Source: Asterionellopsis glacialis
Lineage: Eukaryota; Bacillariophyta; Plagiogrammaphyceae; Rhaphoneidales; Asterionellopsidaceae
Direction: 5' to 3'
Length of the DNA: 10,108 nucleotides
NCBI GenBank assembly: GCA_014885115.2
Contig: WKLE02000644.1
Coordinates: 1-10,108, forward strand
The notes beneath the pieces were generated by a model. That model did not search any database. It was not told where the DNA came from and saw only the letters and a list, made by a program, of their open reading frames with translations. The stretch's first letter is position 1. Every line of letters begins with the position of its first letter. The position numbers were made by a program, and so were the translations under genes. This document shows, piece after piece, positions 1-6,511 of this stretch.

Positions 1-348
1 TTTGATGAGATGAAATATCTTCCTGCAATATCTCATAAATAAGATGAGTAATCCCATTTATTTTGAATGGCTGGGAGTACAAATTGAATGATGTATCAAA
101 TCCATTATACTGTAACCATTTCTGCTTTGGCAATTTCACACATGATTCAAAATCTGTACTTCCATCACCCAATATAGCACTTCTTAAAATTGCCTTTTTC
201 CCTTGAAAGTTAAAATCTTGTACCATATTGTAAACATTTTCTTCAGTCAGAGGTGGTTTTCAAATACCAAAAGGTGTGGCCACTGGATTACCTTTCCTTC
301 TTCATGATAAATAAGACCATCACAAAAAACTTCATCTTTCCACATTTC
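1..348 (-). pseudogene. 3' part of an interrupted, frameshifted host ORF (unknown; weak ubiquitin-hydrolase-like look)
   Basis: Read on the minus strand, 348 to about 250 is open in one frame (peptide with MWKDEVFCDGLIYHEEG and QWPHLLVFEN) and then hits TGA at 249-247. The adjacent frame takes over at once (PPLTEENVYNMVQDFNFQGK, AILRSAILGDGSTDFESC, KWLQYNG, HLIYEILQED) and runs off the left edge. The two segments read naturally together if one base is missing in the ACCACC tract near 250-259, so this is a frameshifted copy. The 5' continuation lies at 2542-2712, beyond the inserted element. The pattern GDGST-x-F followed by W-x-x-YNG resembles the His box of C19 ubiquitin hydrolases, with Asp where His would be. 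That is inference only. I do not recognise the family with confidence. Confidence 0.55.
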
Positions 349-356
349 TCCTGTAT
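349..356. repeat. Left target-site duplication (TCCTGTAT)
   Basis: The eight bases TCCTGTAT directly abut the left terminal inverted repeat and recur exactly, in direct orientation, at 2542-2549 next to the right one. An 8-bp duplication is usual for hAT and P elements and is also seen in some Mutator-like and Merlin-like families. Confidence 0.9.
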
Positions 357-375
357 CTTAGTTGCATATTCCTCA
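357..375 (+). repeat. Left terminal inverted repeat, 19 bp
   Basis: CTTAGTTGCATATTCCTCA is the exact reverse complement of 2523-2541. Strict identity stops after 19 bp. Further in, the two ends share motif content (AGGAAT, ATTCCTC) but not a linear alignment. Confidence 0.9.
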
Positions 376-515
376 AGGAATCCTCAGGAATTCCTCTTCC
401 TCATTCCTTTTTGCAGGGAAAAAAGGAATTCCTCAGTTTCCTTTCCTCTGAGGAATTTTTTATAGACCATTTGTACTAGAGGAATTCCTTCCTGCGTAGA
501 ATACTAGTACAAATG
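376..515. repeat. Left subterminal palindromic region with a 12-bp-arm stem-loop
   Basis: The palindrome GGAATTCC occurs three times (387-394, 425-432, 481-488), embedded in AGGAAT/CCTC repeats. The last copy lies in the 24-nt loop of a perfect inverted repeat, CATTTGTACTAG (468-479) with CTAGTACAAATG (504-515). Clustered subterminal motifs like these are typical transposase-binding arrays in TIR elements. Binding is inferred, not shown. Confidence 0.75.
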
Positions 516-545
516 TACAGCATTTTTTCCCCTCTTATATACCAC

Positions 546-591
546 AATGTACACACCATTGCGTATGTACATTTTACTGTACGTTACAGTA
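546..591. repeat. Two further GTAC-containing inverted repeats
   Basis: AATGTACA (546-553) pairs with TGTACATT (566-573) across a 12-nt loop. TACTGTA (575-581) pairs with TACAGTA (585-591) across CGT. Both arms are perfect. They lie just 3' of the minus-strand ORF stop (646-644), so they could shape the transcript 3' end as well as belong to the element's subterminal structure. Confidence 0.65.
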
Positions 592-643
592 GTGCATTAT
601 TTTTCTACTCAGCACCTCACAATTGTGTTTTCTCCTCATTCTG

Positions 644-1795
644 TTACCATGGATGCTGGCTGTTACAACAATGACGATGATGGTGGTGGCAAACCTCCTG
701 CTCATCCTCCCCACACGTTAGATATATTGGGTCCATTGCTGGTTGTGACAAAGTGCAATGCACTGGTGCTGGGTGGAAATGTTTATGGTGTAAGCAAACA
801 AAAAACTTCTGGGACGAAAACTTGTACTGCTGCAATTTCCCCTCATTATACTTGAATTTTCCCATACAACACCAATCAAGTGATGCTTCTGTTCTTGGTG
901 AGGCCGTGCTTAAGTTAGAATCAAAAATCCAACTTCCTATGATAGACACAGCATGCTTGCACCCATCATCTTTACCCTGAAGTACCACAATTGTTGGGTA
1001 CTCAATTTCTTTAAGCTTTGACATGATATCATGTGCCCTATGCAAGTTCTGTGTTTCATCTATAATATTGATTGTATCTCTTGTATAATTTTTTATTTGT
1101 ATTTTATGGGGATGATAAAACTGACATACTGTTTCTTCTAGTTTTTTCATATTATATACTGATGTTGACAATACTGATGCACGTTGGTTAATGAATGCTG
1201 CTAAAGCATACAATTGTTTGTAATGACACGCATTTGCAAAACTTGAAAATACACATGTCCTCAATTCATGTTGTTGGTATTGTACAATTGGCCTATTTGG
1301 TGGAATCCAACATAGACCTAATGGTTCAACTGGTGGCTTAACTTTGTTTACATCACCTGCTGGAAGTCTAAATCGTTTATTTGGATTTTGTTTCAAAAAC
1401 TTTACAACAGCCAGGGATATATTTGGTAGATTTACATCTTTTTCCTCTTTGTCAGTATCAGTCAGATTGTCATTTTTATCATTTTCATTTGTGTCTTCAT
1501 CATTATCAGAATCTTTCTTATCCTCTTTGTCATCATTGGTATTGTTTTCTTTGTGACCTTTATTATTACTTTTTTTGCGTTGAGAAAGATAATGCAACAT
1601 TGGTGAGGAATGAACGTAGGGTGTCTTGATGCAGTCAGCCAAAGGACATGTAAATATTCCCCAATCATTGCTGAAAAATTGGTCAGCTTTAAGCAAATTT
1701 TTGTTAGGTGGCCATTGTAATAATGTTTTATGGCATTTGGGTGTTGACAAGGGATTTTTGGCTGCTGTGAGTTCTGTAATTAAAGTCTTCACCAT
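644..1795 (-). CDS. 383-aa protein with a papain-like (Gln/Cys/His/Asp) peptidase signature, carried by the transposon
   Basis: The start chosen is the first in-frame ATG (1795-1793). The frame stays open upstream to a TGA at 1966-1964, with coding-looking residues but no ATG, so an upstream exon is possible. Numbering from this ATG: residues 42-70 hold a Cys/His cluster (FTCPLADC...H...H) that could bind metal. Residues about 80-120 form a low-complexity Lys/Asn/Asp tract. The conserved-looking core follows: Q175 six residues before C181 in ELRTCVFSSFANA (the papain Gln19-Cys25 spacing), H281 in CKHAVSIIG, and D292 in WIFDSN. The C-terminus is His/Cys-rich (HHKHFHPAPVHC, then HHHHRHCC). I infer a clan-CA-like cysteine peptidase fold. 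Activity is unproven and the family unnamed. It is the element's only gene and is not a transposase; it may be cargo or an accessory factor such as a SUMO/ubiquitin-type protease. Confidence 0.6.
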   Translation of the reverse strand: MVKTLITELTAAKNPLSTPKCHKTLLQWPPNKNLLKADQFFSNDWGIFTCPLADCIKTPYVHSSPMLHYLSQRKKSNNKGHKENNTNDDKEDKKDSDNDEDTNENDKNDNLTDTDKEEKDVNLPNISLAVVKFLKQNPNKRFRLPAGDVNKVKPPVEPLGLCWIPPNRPIVQYQQHELRTCVFSSFANACHYKQLYALAAFINQRASVLSTSVYNMKKLEETVCQFYHPHKIQIKNYTRDTINIIDETQNLHRAHDIMSKLKEIEYPTIVVLQGKDDGCKHAVSIIGSWIFDSNLSTASPRTEASLDWCCMGKFKYNEGKLQQYKFSSQKFFVCLHHKHFHPAPVHCTLSQPAMDPIYLTCGEDEQEVCHHHHRHCCNSQHPW

Positions 1796-2205
1796 TATGT
1801 GAGTTATATTAATATAAACGACAATCACACGACTTATATTATGCAAGTTTTCAAAAAGGCAGGTAGCTGAAAGCCTGACAAAAATTGGTAAAGCACCGAT
1901 ACACTCCTTGACTAAGGCAATGGCCAGGAGGACGTCCTTTATGCACTTATTGTATCTGGGCAGTCAGAGTAGTCCAAAAATCAACAATCAAACACCGGAC
2001 ACCGCCCGCGAGCATGAGAGTATAAAAGTTGGACAGGTTTAGGCTTTGGGATGTGCTAAAAAGTGCCTGCTTTTACTAACTCCTATTCTACAACCAGCCA
2101 AAAAGATAACAAATACAGTAATAGCGTATGGACTGTGCTAATAAAATATATCAACACAAACAAAGCTAGACAAATAATATGAAACTTTGATGATTCATGA
2201 TGGGT
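1796..2205. other. Element interior upstream of the peptidase-like ORF
   Basis: This stretch should hold the ORF's promoter and 5' end. On the minus strand 1963-1796 continues the same open frame with a hydrophobic-looking peptide (KDVLLAIALVKECIG, then LPIFVRLSATCLF), so part is probably translated through an upstream exon. An ATG at 2015-2013 could be spliced in phase to it across a roughly 40-nt GT...CCCAG interval. That intron would be very short and the idea is weak. Confidence 0.3.
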
Positions 2206-2333
2206 GACGATTCCATTTTGCAGCAGCAACAGCAACAAAGTGATAAAAAAATAATTGATCGCAATAGGCGACAATTGGATTTTGCAGTGGCAACAGCAAC
2301 GAATTAAAAAACAAGAAATAATACAGGTACTAT
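2206..2333. repeat. Imperfect 64-bp tandem duplication
   Basis: Two copies with a 64-bp period, about 2206-2269 and 2270-2333. Each begins GAC(G/A)ATT..ATTTTGCAG and contains a (G)GCAACAGCAAC stretch and an A-rich tail. The second copy has diverged (GGATTTTGCAGTGG against CCATTTTGCAGCAG). It lies inside the transposon with no clear coding role. Confidence 0.6.
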
Positions 2334-2401
2334 TAATGGTGTACATTATTTGTACAAAAGACAAAAAAATAAGATATACTGTGCACTTTCCTCAGGCGCG
2401 C

Positions 2402-2522
2402 AGAGGATTCCTCTGTGTAGGAATGAGGAATTCCTCTACCAACTAAAAGGAGGAAAGGAAATTGAGAGGAATCCTCAACTTGAGGATTCCTTTCCTCTAG
2501 ACCTCCAAAAAAAGACGAGGAA
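2402..2522. repeat. Right subterminal palindromic region
   Basis: This mirrors the left end in motif content. AGAGGA-T-TCCTCT lies at 2402-2414, the perfect palindrome GAGGAATTCCTC at 2425-2436, and a 25-bp odd palindrome centred on C2479 spans 2467-2491 (arms AGGAATCCTCAA and TTGAGGATTCCT). The AGGAAT/ATTCCT motifs are dense here and at the left end, and I saw no comparable cluster elsewhere in the window. Confidence 0.75.
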
Positions 2523-2541
2523 TGAGGAATATGCAACTAAG
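2523..2541 (-). repeat. Right terminal inverted repeat, 19 bp
   Basis: TGAGGAATATGCAACTAAG is the exact reverse complement of 357-375, and the target-site duplication follows immediately. Confidence 0.9.
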
Positions 2542-2549
2542 TCCTGTAT
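2542..2549. repeat. Right target-site duplication (TCCTGTAT)
   Basis: Direct copy of 349-356, touching the right TIR. On the minus strand these bases belong to host codons TAT-ACA-GGA, which flow into GAA at 348-346 once the element is removed. Confidence 0.9.
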
Positions 2550-2712
2550 ATCGCCTGCATCTCTCAGTATCTATCCTAGATTCAATTTGTTGTTTTAAGC
2601 TTTCTTTTGGATCTATATTCTTTGGATCAGACACATCAATTGTTAGAATATTGCTTGACAATTGTTTGGTAATAATGGTACCACCCTTTTTATTTTGGCT
2701 GACTTGATATCT
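2542..2712 (-). pseudogene. 5' part of the host ORF interrupted by the transposon
   Basis: On the minus strand the frame is open from just after TAA (2715-2713) to the element boundary, with a coding-looking peptide: GGTIITKQLSSNILTIDVSD, then PKESLKQQIESRIDTERCRR, ending YTG at the duplication. It is in phase with the 348-250 piece after excision. No ATG starts this segment. Neighbouring frames upstream (2716-2875, for example LCDYLLGHTPALSTNHQTEL) also look coding, so the true 5' part may be frameshifted or spliced. The protein is unidentified. It may be a gene of an older, larger repeat whose 3' side lies off the left edge. Confidence 0.5.
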
Positions 2713-2715
2713 TTA

Positions 2716-2909
2716 CAATACAAACATAAAAATCACTCAAATTTGATACAAGTTTAAGTAATATACATGAATAGTTACAGAACATAAATTGGGAAGTTGT
2801 CAAAAGTGCTTTAAGTTCTGTTTGATGATTGGTTGACAGGGCTGGTGTATGTCCCAACAGATAATCACAGAGCAAAGTTTAGTGAAAAGTGTCCAAAAAA
2901 ATGTGTAGC
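2716..2909. other. Upstream flank of the interrupted host ORF
   Basis: No confident gene. A minus-strand frame at 2690-2875 overlaps the host ORF start in another frame and could be its frameshifted N-terminal part. It lacks an ATG start and I see no recognisable motif. Confidence 0.3.
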
Positions 2910-3067
2910 ACATGGAAAGTACACTAGAAATTTCCATGTGGCCACATGGAAAGTACACTAGAAATATGTGTCACACATGGAAAGTACACTAGAATCTGCT
3001 CCAGGAATAAAATGATTGGTCAAAGATATAAAGTACACTAAAAAAGTACACTAGGCAAAGTACACTA
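2910..3067 (+). repeat. Array of six AAAGTACACTA units, three in a longer ACATGG-AAAGTACACTA-GAA repeat
   Basis: Direct copies of AAAGTACACTA lie at 2916-2926, 2950-2960, 2981-2991, 3030-3040, 3043-3053 and 3057-3067. The first three carry an extended unit (ACATGG before, GAA after) with start-to-start spacings of 34 and 31 bp. Each is preceded by an inverted ATGTG/CACAT-type motif (for example ATGTGTCACACAT at 2966-2978). The last three are shorter and tightly packed. Possible roles are transposase-binding subterminal repeats of the older host element or a cluster of transcription-factor sites. Confidence 0.85.
2931..2952. repeat. 22-bp perfect palindrome inside the array
   Basis: Centred on the GGCC at 2940-2943, the sequence reads identically on both strands from TTTCCATG to CATGGAAA. 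It overlaps the start of the second AAAGTACACTA unit and so creates a mirrored ACATGGAAA half-site between units one and two. Confidence 0.85.
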
Positions 3068-3170
3068 AATTAATCGCCCTTGAAAAATTGATGTGATGCA
3101 GAACGGAAGAGGAACATGAAAAAAAAATCAGTTGTCATGACCATGATGAGGTATCAGCATCAACAGAATA

Positions 3171-3227
3171 CTTAAAAAAAAAACAATCAACTAGAGTAAC
3201 ATAACACTGGAATATTTTTTTTTTAAG
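3171..3227. repeat. 13-bp perfect inverted repeat, CTTA(10) and T(10)AAG
   Basis: CTT followed by ten A (3171-3183) faces ten T followed by AAG (3215-3227), with a 31-nt spacer. It could form a hairpin or be a small foldback remnant. Homopolymer tracts can also pair by chance. Confidence 0.6.
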
Positions 3228-3587
3228 AAAAGTAGGAATTAAATTATTTTAATCAAATGGGTAGATTGTTGAGTTCCCATAAATACAGTAGATGCATTTT
3301 TTTTGTATTTTGATACCATTTTTTCTTATTGCGTTGGCTTCACGAAAGTTATGACAACAATCCACCTGGCATGTTTCAACACTTTTGACGCATTCATTTC
3401 CTATTAGTTATTTATAATAAAGCACTAGATTTGATTGATTGTTGTGTTGCCATTGGTATGGTTTATAAATAAGTAGCTTCACTAACTTTACAGCACAAAC
3501 TTTTAAACACATCTGCACTTCCTGTTCCCAACCACATCAACCAAGCCACCATCTTAAAATATTTCACAACATACCATCTTCCTTTTC
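3228..3587. other. AT-rich stretch with no gene seen
   Basis: No ORF with coding character, no RNA gene and no clear repeat was seen. It lies downstream (minus-strand sense) of the retroelement relic and may include its 3' untranslated part. Confidence 0.4.
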
Positions 3588-4640
3588 TTAAATTTTTGGT
3601 TGTGAGGGTGGGTGAGTGACTCTACTGTCCCCCCAAAATAAAATTGAACCAATGGGTTTTGATGCTGTATTTATTTTGTTGATACACTCCATGTTGTTGC
3701 AAAAAGCAACAATTTGTACAATGATGTTCTAAATTTGAAAGAATATGCATATTTGTAGCACATATAGTAACGCTGAAGTGATGCCGTAGAGTTCTGCTTG
3801 ATGTGATGTAAGTGTTTGAATATTTCCATATGTACTGGTCCCATACCTTCAGCTAGTAAGTGCTCCGATTTTGTTTCCAAAATCCATCCATACGTCCCAC
3901 ATGTTGTCTTTTTGGATCCATCTGATGCTATCACCAAATGAACTCCTTTTCTTATTTCTTCAGCTATTGTGTTTTCTGGCTGTGACGTTACATGTTGCAA
4001 CAGATCTTGATATGCCTCTGGTAATTGTGCTTTGTATTGTTGGAATGTATTGATGGATGGCTGTATTGGAGTTCTTATAAATAGGGGTTAAGATATCAGA
4101 ATGAAGTCCAGATTAATGATGCATTTAACTGGAATCGCTACTTCAGGTAGCATGGACTGTTCTTCTGTATTCTGGTTGTACTGGCGTCTGTGAGTTCACG
4201 ATGGTCTGAACTTACTGTAAATTCCCTGAATTTCAGATTCTTTGTAGAGTATTTTTGTATCTGGGTCCACTACTGTTGAGTATATCCTGTCAGGGTTCTG
4301 TATCCACTTTCCAAGAGGTTGTTCTAATTTGTAAGGTTTAGCCGGTGATATTAAAAGTGTAGCCATTAATACTTTCCTCCATGCCGTCCAGCATTTGCCA
4401 GGTGGATAAAATTGCTGAGGCCATAGAAGTTTTGATTCGCAAGGACTGCTATTGCCGTTTACAATTTTTTCCGCTATAAACTAGCCAGTGATATCTGATA
4501 TGTCAGCTACTGTTGTTACTCAGAGGTATATTCTGCATGTGTTAATCCTACACAGTTCTGTTGGCGACGTTGTCCATGACTGTACTTTGTCCATTAATAA
4601 AGTCCAGCTCTGAGTCCTTTTGTAAAAACAAGGTTTGCCA
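3588..4640 (-). pseudogene. Retroelement relic: post-reverse-transcriptase segment plus RNase H domain
   Basis: One minus-strand frame is readable from about 4640 to about 3830 despite in-frame stops TGA 4522-4520, TAG 4483-4481, TGA 4198-4196 and TAA 4090-4088. It contains ELCRINTCRIYL, VTTVADISDITG, WPQQFYPPGKCWTAWRKVL and QPLGKWI, then the RNase H start VIASDGSKKTTCGTYGWIL. A frameshift near 3825-3835 moves the rest to another frame, TSHQAELYGITSALLYVLQ (catalytic Glu region). A TAG at 3731-3729 is followed by VAFCNNMECINKIN, where the usual CDN motif has Asn for the third catalytic Asp. The frame ends with TAA at 3590-3588. The C-R-Y-L...W-x-x-W-R...LG-W pattern before RNase H matches reverse-transcriptase/RNase H repeats I associate with microalgal genomes. 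The reverse transcriptase core itself is absent. The copy is inactive. Confidence 0.75.
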
Positions 4641-5228
4641 GGAAAAAAACAGGGGACTCTGACTTCTTATCCAAAGGGAGATTTGATCCTCTCCCTAATC
4701 GTCTTGTTGTGCCTTGCTGTCCCCATGAGGTTGAGAGTGTCACTTAGACTCTCCCTCATGTTGGGGGTGCTGCACTGTGCGGGAAAATTACTGAACTCTA
4801 CTCGCACGGAATTGGGCATTAAAAAATGGAAAATCCGTGTTACGTAAGTTTTTACGGTCGCGAGCCAGTAATTGACTGTACTTGAGAAGTGTCGTATGTA
4901 GGACTCTAACGGTAGGAATATCCAGCACTTACCAAGTGTTCCTCGTCTGATTCTCTGTCCCTTGAACTTCTTGAAGTCTGCTGGATCGCTGTTGTCTGAA
5001 GGATCCCTTCACATCTTAATCTCGACGCCATCGGCACCCTAAGACCTAGAAAACAGTATGTGAAACAACTTGAAATCAGCATCTGAACATACGTCTAGGA
5101 ATAGACTGGTTTCTAGAAACGTGAAGAGAGGTCACAATATCTTTGGACTTGCATTAACACTTCACAGCAAAGGTTCGGTACAACCTGTGCAGCGGGAAAA
5201 CAGCACTCTACAGTAAATCCGAGCTACA
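4641..5228. other. Boundary of the relic and upstream region of the plastid protein gene
   Basis: No convincing gene. A GAGAGT...ACTCTC inverted repeat (6-bp arms, about 4731-4751) lies in the left part. The right few hundred bases should hold the promoter and 5' leader of the gene at 5229, but I see no clear TATA box or other recognisable element. Plus-strand frames here look random. Confidence 0.35.
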
Positions 5229-6200
5229 ATGAAGAATCTATTAATTGGTTGCTTCCTCGTGCAGGATGCCGCAGGCTTTACTTCGCCAAACTTTGTCACT
5301 AGAACGATGCCATTCCGGACTACTAGTGCGCTCGCGATGGCGACTGTTCCGCCGTCAAGTTCTTCAACGGTGGGTGTCGTTGGAGCTGGTTTTATGTCTG
5401 TTTTGACTGCCAAACTTGCGGCTCTTTCTGGGTACGAGACGTGGATGATTTTTCCGGACGGAGAGGAGGAAAATGTGAGGAGTCTTATTGGAGACGAAAT
5501 TCCGTCGAATCTTGAAATTGTGCCGGCATCAGATGACGAAAAATGGGAAGCCAAGTTGTCTACCACTGATGCCGTAGTTGTTGCTGTCGACTCAGACGTT
5601 CCTATGAATGAAAATTCGTTGAAGTATCTTGTAAACCCAACCATTGCTCCAAATCTCAAGCGTGTGGTAGCCATGAGTCGCAATCTGAACGGTAAGGAAA
5701 TGGGTTTCCTCGTCAAGGCTTCCAAAATGAGTGCAAATATGGAAGTATGGGACGGCAGCACAGCTGCAGATTACAAAAAATTCGAGCAGGTGTTGAAAGA
5801 ACAGGCTGAGGCATGTGGCGCTGATTACACTATTGCTCGGGCAGGAACACTAAAGGGAGGCGCCTGTGGAGAATCAGAATTCAAACAGTATTTGTCACCC
5901 AAATATTATGACATGACCAAGAAAGATATCGTAACTTGGCAACTTCTCTTTGACTGTAAGACACGAGGAGTAACCCTGGCAAAAGGTGATGTTATGCCAG
6001 GGCCTGGAGGAAAGGCTGTCTTTACGGCTACCAGTGATGCTGCTTCTCCAGGAGACACAGGCCGATGTGGACTTGCAGAGGCAATGGTCAGAAGTTTATC
6101 TTTAGAATCAGCCGCCAATGTTGATTTCGGAGTTGGAACAGCCGAAAGTCGCACGCCTCCGTCGGATACAGAGTGGGGTGAAATATTTAGCGTATTGTAA
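5229..6200 (+). CDS. Predicted plastid-targeted Rossmann-fold NAD(P)-binding protein (atypical SDR-like)
   Basis: 323 aa, intronless, starting at the first ATG of the frame. Residues 1-16 (MKNLLIGCFLVQDAAG) look like a short signal peptide. Cleavage before F17 (AAG|FTSP) matches the heterokont ASAFAP-type plastid motif, whose +1 Phe is decisive. Residues 18-45 are Ser/Thr/Arg-rich, as in a transit peptide. The mature part opens with a Rossmann beta-alpha-beta, STVGVVGAGFMSVLTAKLAA (46-65), with a GxGxxS loop in place of the classic GxGxxG. Later come TTDAVVVAV (112-120), KRVVAMSRN (144-152), and YTIARAGTLKGGACG (200-214), which resembles the YxxxRxGxL segment of NmrA-like/atypical SDR proteins. 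RCGLAEAMVRSL (279-290) fits the family's C-terminal helix. The substrate is unknown. It is convergent with the cyclase gene. Confidence 0.75.
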   Translation: MKNLLIGCFLVQDAAGFTSPNFVTRTMPFRTTSALAMATVPPSSSSTVGVVGAGFMSVLTAKLAALSGYETWMIFPDGEEENVRSLIGDEIPSNLEIVPASDDEKWEAKLSTTDAVVVAVDSDVPMNENSLKYLVNPTIAPNLKRVVAMSRNLNGKEMGFLVKASKMSANMEVWDGSTAADYKKFEQVLKEQAEACGADYTIARAGTLKGGACGESEFKQYLSPKYYDMTKKDIVTWQLLFDCKTRGVTLAKGDVMPGPGGKAVFTATSDAASPGDTGRCGLAEAMVRSLSLESAANVDFGVGTAESRTPPSDTEWGEIFSVL

Positions 6201-6511
6201 TACATGATTAAAACATTACATTTATCTACCAAAAGTTCTCGTCCTGTATTCCAAGCCCCAACCCACTGTTGACAACATATTTTATCATTATTCCTATGTT
6301 CCTGCTTTCTTCTCATAGCACGTCAGACCATTATTTGGCTGATCCTTGCGGAAAGAAGCACTGGAGTTTGCAGCTAAGAATTACTCTCAAAAGCGAGGTT
6401 TTGACCAATGCTTGTGCGAACTTCCTTTCAGATGCACCGAAAACTTCTCGATGAGTCTCTAGAGGATAGAATCAGAATACGACGCTCGAACTTGCATCAA
6501 ACTTCAAAATC
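6201..6511. other. Convergent 3' flanks of the two genes
   Basis: 311 bp separate the TAA of the plus-strand gene from the TAA of the minus-strand cyclase gene, so this must hold both 3' UTRs and cleavage sites. I see no canonical AATAAA signal, no RNA gene and no notable repeat. Confidence 0.5.

Larger units (their letters stand above)
357..2541. mobile_element. Complete 2,185-bp TIR DNA transposon, probably non-autonomous, carrying a cysteine-peptidase-like ORF
   Basis: The element is bounded by perfect 19-bp terminal inverted repeats (357-375 and 2523-2541, outer sequence CTTAGTTGCATATTCCTCA) and flanked by an exact 8-bp duplication. Deleting the element and one duplication copy joins a host reading frame seamlessly (AGG CGA TAT ACA GGA | GAA ATG TGG), which independently confirms both boundaries. 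Inside are palindrome-rich subterminal zones built from GAGGAATTCCTC and GGAATCC modules, a set of GTAC-containing inverted repeats, a 64-bp tandem duplication, and one long minus-strand ORF (644-1795). No DDE/DDD transposase is recognisable, so mobilisation in trans is likely. The superfamily is unassigned. The 8-bp duplication, short TIR and repeated subterminal motifs fit hAT best, but the CTTAG terminus is not a textbook hAT end. The intact ORF and perfect TIR/TSD suggest a fairly recent insertion. Confidence 0.85.

Noticed and set aside
2016..2099. Plus-strand TATAAAA followed by TACTAAC...CTACAACCAG, suggesting a promoter and a branch point/acceptor
   Set aside because: No donor site or coding frame on the plus strand matches it. 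These short motifs are expected by chance in AT-rich DNA.
2197..2307. 36-codon plus-strand ORF with a Gln run
   Set aside because: It lies across the tandem duplication, has no homology I recognise and is too short. The Gln run reflects the CAG/CAA repeat.
357..2541. Could the insertion be an intron or introner in the host ORF?
   Set aside because: Its termini are CT...AG with perfect TIRs and an 8-bp duplication, not GT...AG. It also carries its own ORF, antisense-free and on the same strand as the host, so a transposon insertion explains it better.
2910..3067. Possible CRISPR-like array of direct repeats
   Set aside because: Units are 11-22 bp with irregular, very short or similar spacers, and the surroundings are eukaryotic. 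No cas genes or uniform spacers are present.
3983..3988. TGACGT in the left half
   Set aside because: A single half-site inside the retroelement relic, with no gene start nearby.
5162..5761. 199-codon minus-strand frame opposite the plastid protein gene
   Set aside because: It is a shadow of the real gene: Ser/Thr/Arg-rich composition, no domain, and it covers only the gene's 5' half.
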